Source: CAYRNC01 sp964425645
Lineage (GTDB): Bacteria; Bacillota; Clostridia; Peptostreptococcales; Anaerovoracaceae
Length of the DNA stretch: 9,306 nt
Direction of reading: 5' to 3'
Assembly (NCBI GenBank): GCA_964425645.1
Contig: CAYRNC010000070.1
Span: 1-9,306, forward strand
Shown here piece after piece: positions 1 to 5,651 of the stretch (its first letter is position 1; each line of letters begins with the position of its first letter). A program made the translations under genes and the position numbers. The notes below the pieces were generated by a model that did no database searches, was not told the origin of the DNA, and saw nothing but the letters and a program-made list of their open reading frames with translations.

Positions 1-765
1 AATATAGGGGATAAAGACCATATAAATGCCGTTTTGAATGCTGCCAGGGAGCGGGGGATCCCAATAAGGGTTGGCGTAAATTCCGGCTCTTTGGAAAAAG
101 ATCTGTTAGCTAAATTCGGAGGTGTTACGGCAGAGGCCCTTGCAGAAAGCGCCGTGAGGGCTGTCACTCGGATTGAGGATATGGGGTTTACGGATTTGGT
201 GGTATCTGTCAAAGCCTCTCGGGTTAAGATGAATTACGATACACTCGTTCTCGTTAAAGACAGACTCGATTATCCTTTTCACATCGGTATTACGGAATCG
301 GGGACGATTAAAGGGGGCAAAATTAAATCGGCTGTGGGAATCGGCGCCCTGCTTCTTTCCGGTATAGGAGATACGATAAGGGTCTCATTGACGGGTGATC
401 CTGTTTTGGAGGTACTCCTTGCGAAGGACATTCTTGAAGCGGCGGAAATCAGGGCAGCCGGGATTCAGCTGATATCTTGTCCGACCTGTGGCCGTACCAA
501 GGTGGATTTGGAGATCATAGCAAAAGAAGTGGAGGAACGAACTATGTTCCTTTCAAATGTCCGAAGCCGGGAAGGGAAAAAGCCTATTACGGTAGCGATA
601 ATGGGGTGTGAGGTTAACGGCCCGGGGGAGGCGAGGGAAGCGGATATCGGTGTTGCCTGCGGAAAAGTTCAGAGCATAATTTTTCAAAAAGGGCTGCCTC
701 CCGTTTCTTGTGCTTCGCAGGATATAGCGCATCTGTTATTGGAAAGAATTCAGAAGTTGGATTAA
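1..765 (+). CDS. ispG: 4-hydroxy-3-methylbut-2-enyl diphosphate synthase IspG, 5' end cut by the window
   Basis: IspG converts 2-C-methylerythritol 2,4-cyclodiphosphate to HMBPP in the non-mevalonate (MEP) isoprenoid pathway, in the cytoplasm. The frame is open from base 1, so the gene starts outside the window. 254 residues are visible out of about 350 usual for the short bacterial form, so roughly 100 N-terminal residues of the TIM-barrel are missing. The fragment opens with NIGD and continues into GIPIRVGVNSGSLEKDLL, typical IspG barrel sequence. The 4Fe-4S ligands are all visible: the CPTC pair (residues 160 and 163 of the fragment), the Cys of GCEVNGPGEA (203) and the Glu of the same motif (210). 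No lesion is seen. The TTG at 34 is internal and not a start. NfeD begins 21 bases after the stop and may be co-transcribed, although there is no functional link between them. Confidence 0.96.
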   Translation, partial: NIGDKDHINAVLNAARERGIPIRVGVNSGSLEKDLLAKFGGVTAEALAESAVRAVTRIEDMGFTDLVVSVKASRVKMNYDTLVLVKDRLDYPFHIGITESGTIKGGKIKSAVGIGALLLSGIGDTIRVSLTGDPVLEVLLAKDILEAAEIRAAGIQLISCPTCGRTKVDLEIIAKEVEERTMFLSNVRSREGKKPITVAIMGCEVNGPGEAREADIGVACGKVQSIIFQKGLPPVSCASQDIAHLLLERIQKLD

Positions 766-786
766 GCGGATAGGCAGGTAGGTAAT

Positions 787-1248
787 ATGGAGATTCTTGG
801 GCATATGGTGAATGGTGCTTTAGTGTGGATCGGCATCGCTGTTCTTTTTGCCGCAATAGAAGCTATGACCCTTGGCCTTACGACAATTTGGTTTACTATA
901 GGGGCTGTTGCCGCCTGCATCGTGTCACTTTTAAAAGGCCACCCTATAATTCAATTTGCTACGTTTGTTTTAGTCTCGGTCCTGCTTCTTTATTTCACAA
1001 GACCTTTGGCTGAAAAGAAACTCAGGATAGGTGCGGAAAAAACCAATGTCGATGCATTGATAGACAAGATGGGGATAGTGACGAAGGAGATAACTCCTTT
1101 TAACACCGGATTAGCCAAAGTAAACGGTATAATATGGACGGCCTTATCAAATGACTGCAATTTGACCCTGCCTGTGGACACAAAGGTGAAGGTGATTCGG
1201 GTGGAGGGTGTTAAATTAATTGTATCGCCTAAAGATAATAAGGAATAG
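787..1248 (+). CDS. NfeD-like membrane protein, short form
   Basis: 153 residues. Three hydrophobic segments (about 8-29, 31-50 and 54-71) are followed by a soluble domain at about 88-147. The soluble part carries the NfeD OB-fold pattern: ALIDKMGIVTKEITPFNTG, then KVNGIIWTALS and a closing VKVIRVEGVKLIV. The short NfeD form lacks the N-terminal ClpP-like serine protease domain, and none is present here. Known family behaviour is to sit beside a stomatin/SPFH gene and work with it in the membrane; the next gene, 12 bases downstream, is exactly such a protein, which supports the call. The start at 787 follows a modest site (GGTAGGTAAT). The biochemical role of the pair is not settled: membrane microdomain organisation or membrane protein quality control are the usual proposals. 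Confidence 0.9.
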   Translation: MEILGHMVNGALVWIGIAVLFAAIEAMTLGLTTIWFTIGAVAACIVSLLKGHPIIQFATFVLVSVLLLYFTRPLAEKKLRIGAEKTNVDALIDKMGIVTKEITPFNTGLAKVNGIIWTALSNDCNLTLPVDTKVKVIRVEGVKLIVSPKDNKE

Positions 1249-1260
1249 ACGGAGGTAACG

Positions 1261-2201
1261 ATGGAAGACTTTTATGCGAATTTGTCACTTTTAGTTCTGA
1301 TTATCATAGCAATCTCCCTTATAGTGACAAATATCAGGATTGTACCCCAGGCAAATGCCTATGTAATTGAACGGTTGGGAGCCTATAACGGAACATGGCA
1401 GGTGGGACTTCATTTCAAGATACCGCTTATCGACAAGATCGCGAGGAAGGTTTCATTAAAAGAGCATGTGATAGACTTCCCTCCTCAGCCGGTCATCACC
1501 AAGGATAATGTGACCATGGAAATCGATACAGTTATCTATTTTCAAATTACCGATCCGAAATTGTACGCCTACGGGGTTGCAGATCCTATGTCTGCAATTG
1601 AAAACCTTACGGCAACAACGCTTAGAAATATCATCGGAGATTTGGAACTGGATCAGACTTTAACCAGTCGGGAACTTATAAATACCAGGATGCGCCAGGT
1701 ACTGGATGAAGCTACTGATTCCTGGGGTATTAAGATTAATCGGGTTGAAGTGAAAAACATTACCCCGCCCAGGGATATACAGACTGCTATGGAAAAGCAA
1801 ATGAGGGCAGAAAGGGAAAGACGTGAAGCTATCCTTCGGGCAGAGGGTGAAAAAAAATCAGCCATTCTCATTGCCGAAGGTCAGAAAGAGGCTAAGATAC
1901 TTGAAGCGGAAGGGCAAAAGGAGGCTACCATAAGAGCCGCCGAAGGTCAGGCGGAAGCTATCAGAACTGTCCAGCAGGCTACGGCCGACGGGATACGCAT
2001 GCTGGTGGAATCCGATCCGACAAAAGAAATCNNNNNNNNNNAATCATAGCGCTTAAAAGTTTGGATTCCTTTGCAAAAGCGGCTGACGGGAGGGCGACAA
2101 AAATTATCGTACCTACAGAAATTGCCGGTCTGGCGGGCCTTGCCACGTCTGTCAAGGAGTTGTTGAAGGAGAATGTGGAGATACCGGATTCCCAACAGTA
2201 G
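1261..2201 (+). CDS. SPFH/stomatin-family membrane protein (QmcA-like), interrupted by an assembly gap
   Basis: Membrane-anchored stomatin-like scaffold, expected to form large ring-like oligomers with NfeD. An N-terminal hydrophobic anchor (about residues 6-23) is followed by the SPFH domain, starting IRIVPQANAYVIERLGAYN and running to the family-typical VEVKNITPPRDIQTAMEKQM. After it comes a charged coiled coil (about 175-240) with repeated AEGQKEA-type units of about 11 residues. Ten Ns at 2032-2041 break the frame. Beyond them the reading IIALKSLDSFAKAADGRATK continues the family C-terminus in another frame to a TAG at 2199-2201. AATC ends the left side and begins the right side of the gap; merging on it restores a single frame reading DPTKEIIALKS and gives 308 residues, the usual family size. 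The apparent stop just after the gap (2047-2049) is therefore a gap artefact. Ribosome site GGAGGTAACG precedes the ATG. Confidence 0.93.
2032..2041. other. Assembly gap (ten Ns) inside the stomatin gene
   Basis: Ten consecutive Ns. The left flank ends GAAATC and the right flank begins AATCATAGCG. The shared AATC suggests two contigs that overlap by four bases and were joined with a nominal spacer; collapsing gap and overlap (14 bases) restores the reading frame. This is probably a placeholder and not missing sequence. Confidence 0.9.
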
Positions 2202-2254
2202 TCGGGACATCACTGTGCAGTGTATTTTTGTTCTGTGTTATTTTATTCAGTGTA

Positions 2255-2303
2255 TATCCGGCCTTTATCGCATAACCGATATCGGACCGGATAATATTTT
2301 TTT
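2255..2303 (+). terminator. Probable rho-independent terminator after the stomatin gene, close to the sigma factor start
   Basis: TATCCGG (2255-2261) pairs perfectly with CCGGATA (2287-2293), and inside it TATCG pairs with CGATA, giving a two-part stem. Seven Ts follow at 2297-2303. It lies 54 bases after the stomatin stop. The T-run ends only 21 bases before the sigma factor ATG, so an alternative is a leader attenuator for that gene. A 10-base palindrome (CCGATATCGG, 2277-2286) overlaps the 3' half. Confidence 0.55.
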
Positions 2304-2324
2304 GTTTTCCTGCAGAGGTCAGTT

Positions 2325-2831
2325 ATGAATCAAAATGATCGGGATTTCTATGAAGAAAGAATCATAAAGAATTATACGTATCTACTTAAATATATTACTG
2401 CCTTATCAAAGGATCCCGTACTTGCAGCAGATATCGTTCAGGATACTATGGAAGCTGCCTGGAAGGAAATTGATAGAATCAGGACCTATTCTAATGTTGG
2501 AAAAGCCCTTGAGACGATTGCCAGGAACAAACTTTTTAACTACTACAAAAAGCATAAGGCTGAAATAAATATTGACGGCGTTTCAATTGAGAAGAATAAT
2601 ACAAATTATGATTCTACAACCGTACTGCTGCAAAATGAGGACAGGCGCCGTTTATTTATGCATATAGATTTGCTGCGTAATGATTATGCCAGAATTATTT
2701 TACTGCATTATTACTATGGGATGACATTTCGTAATATAGCCGACACCCTGAACTTAAACTATAACACCGTACTGAGTTGGCATCACAGGGCATTGATACA
2801 ATTAAAAAAAGTGTATAAAAGAAATGATTGA
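2325..2831 (+). CDS. Sigma-70 family RNA polymerase sigma factor, small ECF-like type
   Basis: 168 residues, the size of a two-domain ECF-type sigma factor. Region 2 covers about residues 15-80, with the hallmark DIVQDTMEAAWKEIDRI followed by IARNKLFNYYKKHK. A linker rich in Asn and Glu follows, then region 4 at about 112-165 with LLHYYYGMTFRNIADTLNLN and NTVLSWHHRALIQLKK, a helix-turn-helix for the -35 element. Region 3 is absent. The start at 2325 follows a weak site (AGAGGTCAG). No recognisable anti-sigma gene follows: the next intact gene is a GH18 enzyme 44 bases downstream, likely in the same transcript. An ATG overlapping the stop (ATGATTGA, 2824) opens a short frame of unfamiliar sequence. 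The target promoters cannot be read from the window. A spore or envelope role is inferred only from the neighbouring enzyme. Confidence 0.9.
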   Translation: MNQNDRDFYEERIIKNYTYLLKYITALSKDPVLAADIVQDTMEAAWKEIDRIRTYSNVGKALETIARNKLFNYYKKHKAEINIDGVSIEKNNTNYDSTTVLLQNEDRRRLFMHIDLLRNDYARIILLHYYYGMTFRNIADTLNLNYNTVLSWHHRALIQLKKVYKRND

Positions 2832-2875
2832 AAAGGAGGTGCACAGCATATATTTAAGGGAAAGGAGTTTTCACC

Positions 2876-3868
2876 ATGGAGATTATAGTAAACGGATATG
2901 TCTATCCCTTCGTAGATCCTGTTGTTTTAGCGGCGACACTCCCGCACCTTTCCTTTATTTCAATTTTCACCTACGGAATAACCGATCAAGGCGATTTAGT
3001 TCCTTTGGATGATGCCGGTCTGCTTGAAACAATAAAGAACAGTCAGACATTACCCCTTATGGTGTTAACGTCTTTAAGGGAAGAGGGGGGTTTTGATAAT
3101 CTGATGGCACATAAGGTTTTTAACGATCCTGTTTTATCTGACAGGCTCATCGAAAACATAGTTGCCGAGGTTATGGAAAAAGATTATGCAGGTATAGATT
3201 TTGATTTTGAATTTCTGCTTCCTGAGGACAGGGTACCATATGCTGACTTTGTGAATCGCACAAGGCAAAGATTAAATCCGTTGGGTAAAGTCGTCGCTGT
3301 GGCACTGGCTCCCAAAACCTATGCAGAGCAACCCGGTCTTTTGTATGAATCTCATGATTATGCGCTGATGGGAAAAGCAGCAAATTTGACTTTGTTGATG
3401 ACGTATGAGTGGGGCTTCATGTTTGGGCCCCCGATGGCGGTAGCCCCTGTCAATCAGGTAAGGAGGGTTTTGGAATTCGGTGTAACCCAAATACCTCCGA
3501 GTAAGATATTGATGGGGATTCCTAACTACGGTTACGATTGGATTCTGCCCTATGAAGCGGGCAGAGCAGCCGAAAAGATTTCAAATACAGAGGCGTTTGA
3601 CAGAGCCGTACGCCATGGAGCCGTAATTCAATTCGATGAAATTGCACAAACGCCTTTCTATCGCTATTTTGACAGTCAGGGTCGTGAGCATGAAGTCTGG
3701 TTCGAAAATGCAGCCAGTATCAGGGCGAAACTAAATTTAGTCGCTGAATTTAATCTTGCCGGAGTAAGCTATTGGAATCTGATGGACTATTTCCCCATAA
3801 ACTGGCAGATCCTAAATTCAATGTTCACGACGTTAAAACTTTCAAGCCCTTCGGATTTGCTTGAATAA
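2876..3868 (+). CDS. Glycoside hydrolase family 18 enzyme of the SleL/YaaH type, without LysM domains
   Basis: 330 residues, essentially one GH18 TIM barrel. The catalytic strand reads YAGIDFDFEFL, with D108, D110 and E112; E112 is the predicted acid, matching the compact DFE form seen in spore cortex-lytic N-acetylglucosaminidases of the SleL/YaaH group. Other group-typical stretches are LLMTYEWG (173-180), ILMGIPNYGYDW (211-222) and GVSYWNLMDYFPINW near the C-terminus. SleL and YaaH normally carry one or two N-terminal LysM repeats. This protein begins directly with the barrel (EIIVNGYVYPF) and has neither LysM nor a signal peptide, so if it acts on peptidoglycan it must be a mother-cell or spore-coat-delivered protein. 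Ribosome site AAAGGAG lies 9 bases before the ATG. It follows the sigma gene closely and converges with the minus-strand gene, with 9 bases between stops. Cortex muramyl-lactam substrate is inference from the family. Confidence 0.85.
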   Translation: MEIIVNGYVYPFVDPVVLAATLPHLSFISIFTYGITDQGDLVPLDDAGLLETIKNSQTLPLMVLTSLREEGGFDNLMAHKVFNDPVLSDRLIENIVAEVMEKDYAGIDFDFEFLLPEDRVPYADFVNRTRQRLNPLGKVVAVALAPKTYAEQPGLLYESHDYALMGKAANLTLLMTYEWGFMFGPPMAVAPVNQVRRVLEFGVTQIPPSKILMGIPNYGYDWILPYEAGRAAEKISNTEAFDRAVRHGAVIQFDEIAQTPFYRYFDSQGREHEVWFENAASIRAKLNLVAEFNLAGVSYWNLMDYFPINWQILNSMFTTLKLSSPSDLLE

Positions 3869-3877
3869 AAATGCAAA

Positions 3878-4333
3878 TCAGTCCGATTTATCTTTACTGT
3901 CACTTCCTACCTTTACGGCGCCAACGGTTATAGCACCTATTGCAGCAATTTTTCCAAGTGTTTTGGCTCCGCCTATAATTCTTTTAGTGTCCTTCTGTTT
4001 TACCCCATCAACCATTTCAGAGGAACTGTCTAAGATTGTTTTGCAGTTAGTAACAAAGTTTTTTACAACCTTCCTGCCGGCATTTTTAACACTTTTTTTC
4101 CCCCTGCGAATAAAGACGGGCTTTTTCTTTATTTTGCCCATTACCATGTCCGTTGCACCGCTTGCAGCCTCCCCGGCAATTTCACCGGTAAGTATTGTCG
4201 AATCTATAATGCTGTCACCGAGCTCATCTAAGAATTTTTTTTTAGAAACGTGCCCGATTATGGACACGGCTCCTCCCACAAGACCGCCGATGAGAGCCCC
4301 GCCGATGATTCCTGCCCTTTTTAAGTTGTTCAT
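3878..4333 (-). CDS. Hypothetical small glycine-zipper, lysine-rich protein
   Basis: 151 residues; I do not recognise a named family. The N-terminus has a glycine-zipper-like hydrophobic stretch (residues 8-28: AGIIGGALIGGLVGGAVSII). A Lys/Arg-rich centre follows (KKKPVFIRRGKKSVKNAGRK, about 70-89), then a second Gly/Ala hydrophobic stretch near the C-terminus (IIGGAKTLGKIAAIGAITVG) and a charged tail ending DSKDKSD. There is no cleavable signal peptide. Two zipper segments suggest membrane insertion or self-association. The start is well supported by GGAGGT 8 bases upstream and an upstream TATAAT box. The opposite strand is also open for 174 codons, but that frame lacks a ribosome site and has low-complexity Pro/Ser/Phe composition, so the minus strand is preferred. 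Small proteins of this type occur in spore-formers, but no spore role can be shown here. Confidence 0.72.
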   Translation of the reverse strand: MNNLKRAGIIGGALIGGLVGGAVSIIGHVSKKKFLDELGDSIIDSTILTGEIAGEAASGATDMVMGKIKKKPVFIRRGKKSVKNAGRKVVKNFVTNCKTILDSSSEMVDGVKQKDTKRIIGGAKTLGKIAAIGAITVGAVKVGSDSKDKSD

Positions 4334-4365
4334 TTGTAGTACCTCCGCATATTTCTCTTATTTAT

Positions 4366-4371
4366 ATTATA
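4366..4371 (-). promoter_or_regulatory. Probable -10 box for the minus-strand glycine-zipper gene
   Basis: On the minus strand a perfect TATAAT lies about 33 bases before the ATG, in an AT-rich context. No good -35 is seen at 16-18 bases: the hexamers there are GTTTAT or TTTATT. It could be a weak sigma-A promoter or belong to another sigma factor. Confidence 0.4.
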
Positions 4372-4480
4372 AAAGAAATAGTTGAATAATAAACCTGCAA
4401 TTTCTTTTATTCCATAATAATGAGTAATTTTTTATTTTAAAGGCGGAAAGCGCTTAATATCTTTCCCTTTTTTTAAACCA

Positions 4481-4489
4481 TGATAGAAT
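4481..4489 (+). promoter_or_regulatory. Possible extended -10 promoter reading into the gene-free region
   Basis: TGaTAGAAT is an extended -10 element with one mismatch to TATAAT. The -35 region (CTTTCC or TCTTTC) is poor. No intact gene follows before the insertion-sequence remnant, so if active it would make an untranslated or short-peptide transcript starting near 4496. Confidence 0.3.
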
Positions 4490-4620
4490 ATAGATATATA
4501 TAGGTAATTGCGAAACGATATTGTAAAAAAGGTGAACGGATGATTGCAAGCACAGCGCCATCAAAAGAAGTGTAGCATCTTGAAAACTGAATAAGAAATT
4601 AAAAAATCTTAGAAGAAACG
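4490..4620 (+). other. Gene-free stretch with a possible small transcript (unrecognised)
   Basis: No homologous protein was recognised in 4334-4691. On the + strand a promoter-like site precedes a well placed GGTG and an ATG at 4540 opening an 11-codon frame (MIASTAPSKEV). After this comes CTTGAAAACTGAATAA at 4579-4594, which resembles from memory the boxA-like leader and spacer element of Firmicute rRNA operons. It may be the leader or guide-like RNA of a lost mobile gene, a small RNA, or simply a decayed remnant. No RNA family is claimed. Confidence 0.2.
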
Positions 4621-4633
4621 GGTTAACCCCAAG
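4621..4633 (+). repeat. Left terminal inverted repeat candidate
   Basis: GGTTAACCCCAAG matches the inward reading of the right end (GCTAAACCCCAAG) at 11 of 13 positions, and further inside both ends share a short AACGG/AAACGG. It overlaps a palindrome, GGGTTAACCC, at 4620-4629. Confidence 0.5.
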
Positions 4634-4641
4634 CGAAAATA

Positions 4642-4661
4642 CCACTAAACGGAATTAGTGG
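4642..4661 (+). repeat. Subterminal hairpin, left end of the insertion sequence
   Basis: CCACTAA, a six-base loop ACGGAA, then TTAGTGG: a perfect seven-pair stem. The flanking CCAAG (4629-4633) can also pair with CTTGG (4662-4666), extending it across a one-sided bulge. It lies beyond the transposase stop and might protect the transcript end or mark the element end. Confidence 0.6.
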
Positions 4662-4691
4662 CTTGGAGTGTGGTAAGAATGAAACCCAAAA

Positions 4692-5484
4692 TCAAGCAAT
4701 AAGCGGTTTGAGACTTCTTATGTATTGTCGGCGATTAATCTTATCCGCAAGTAGCACGGTGATAAGCTGTGTGATTCCGGCAAGTAGCAAGTCTGCATGC
4801 AATGTCTGCGCATTACGAGTTTTGCGCCCTGCGACAAGAAAGCTGTCTTTAAAATGAAAAATTGACCTTTCGACTGTTGTGCGCACCTTGTAAACGGTAT
4901 CCCAGTCGTCCGTCCCACGGGTTGTTCCGGGAAAAGTTCTAAGATTTTTATCCGGATAAATATAGAACATACGGCCACATGGTGAATCGGTGCAATGGGC
5001 TTTGCAAGAAGTACGGCGTTTATACTTACCGTCCACCAACCCACTTCATCTTAGGACAAACGAACTTTATGGATGGTTTGCCGCAACGAAGATGTGATTT
5101 GCTACCCTCGTGCTTCATCGGTAGCGATGAATCCTTGGGACAGCATGGTTGCCCTTCCTTGTTGATTGTGCAGTCAGGATATTTTAAGGCTGTTCTAGAA
5201 TTAAGCGGAATGAAGGCTTTGTTGAACTTAATATCATTTAGAAGTTTTGAATAGATATCGATAGTATCGAATGCTGAATCTCTCAAAAATACATCAGGTT
5301 GGATCTGGGATGTTTTTTGAAAAAAGCATCAAGGGCTTTGGAATCGCCTAAGGACTTGCGAGATAAGCGATTCCATATCGATATTCTGTTCAAGTAGGTA
5401 AAGGAATCTCGGCTTGTCGAAATCAAAAGTATCGAGGCAATCGGCATGGATGTCGGATAAGGAAAGTTATTTCGATCTGGACAT
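4692..5484 (-). pseudogene. IS1182-family DDE transposase remnant: nonsense codon, internal deletion and two frameshifts
   Basis: Reading from the ATG at 5484 on the minus strand, after an AGGAG ribosome site, the lesions in order are as follows. An in-frame TAA occurs at codon 6. The N-terminal domain then continues as FDFDKPRFLYLLEQNIDMES. An internal deletion near 5345-5365 removes the middle, including the first catalytic Asp. The remainder resumes as LGDSKALDAFFKKHP. A probable one-base loss near 5300 shifts the frame to QPDVFLRDSAFDTIDIYSKL. A four-base excess near 5037 (KMKWV/VDGKYKRR) shifts it again to the C-terminus with RMFYIYPDKNLRTF and the YKVRTTVERS motif carrying the last catalytic Glu. 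The central Cys-rich stretch (CTINKEGQPCC) is retained. The stop is at 4692-4694. It cannot produce an active transposase. Confidence 0.85.
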
Positions 5485-5532
5485 TTGTTTGTAGCTCCTC
5501 TCTGATATGTGATATATTGGTGTGCCAACTAT

Positions 5533-5541
5533 ATTATACCA
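5533..5541 (-). promoter_or_regulatory. Extended -10 promoter of the transposase remnant
   Basis: On the minus strand TGGTATAAT is a perfect extended -10 about 50 bases before the transposase ATG. It lies in the loop between the inverted copies CCAACT (5525-5530) and AGTTGG (5544-5549), which could be an operator or a transposase site. Confidence 0.5.
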
Positions 5542-5579
5542 TAAGTTGGTGAGGAGTTATATAGATAAAACCTAAATAA

Positions 5580-5599
5580 GCCGTTGAAATATCAATGGC
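5580..5599 (+). repeat. Subterminal hairpin, right end of the insertion sequence
   Basis: GCCGTTGA, loop AATA, then TCAATGGC: eight pairs including one G-U on the + strand transcript. It sits immediately inside the right CCTTGGGGTTTAGC end, mirroring the left end. Confidence 0.55.
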
Positions 5600-5612
5600 C
5601 TTGGGGTTTAGC
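5600..5612 (-). repeat. Right terminal inverted repeat candidate
   Basis: Read inwards on the minus strand this is GCTAAACCCCAAG, the partner of the left end at 4621-4633. The outer boundary is uncertain by a few bases because no target duplication is visible. Confidence 0.5.
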
Positions 5613-5651
5613 AATTAGCTAATAGATATATAAACAGAAAGGAGAAGAATT

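Larger units (their letters stand above)
4621..5612 (-). mobile_element. Decayed, internally deleted IS1182-type insertion sequence
   Basis: About 990 bases holding a broken transposase on the minus strand, bounded by short imperfect inverted ends. Read inwards, both ends contain AACCCCAAG, and each is followed just inside by a hairpin (4642-4661 on the left, 5580-5599 on the right). Intact relatives are expected to be about 1.6-1.9 kb, so several hundred bases are missing from the transposase centre. No convincing target-site duplication was found. An alternative left boundary is GAAACCC at 4681-4687, right after the transposase stop, which would leave the left hairpin outside the element. 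The element sits directly upstream of the old yellow enzyme gene and may have separated it from its original promoter. Confidence 0.7.

Noticed and set aside
2877..3012. Remainder of the frame opening at 2824 as a real 62-residue gene
   Set aside because: From 2876 it overlaps the GH18 coding sequence out of frame and its translation looks like a shadow (RRSCCFSGDTPAP). Only the signals before 2876 are worth noting.
3861..4385. 174-codon open frame on the + strand opposite the glycine-zipper gene
   Set aside because: No ribosome site, Pro/Ser/Phe-rich low-complexity translation and overlap with the GH18 stop. The minus strand has a good ribosome site and -10 box.
4445..4458. CcpA cre-like site (GGAAAGCGCTTAAT)
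   Set aside because: The centre GAAAGCGCTT matches, but both outer ends deviate from the cre consensus, and there is no intact downstream gene whose control it would explain.
4454..4645. 63-codon hydrophobic frame on the minus strand
   Set aside because: AT-rich sequence readily gives Phe/Leu/Ile frames. There is no ribosome site, and it crosses the insertion-sequence end.
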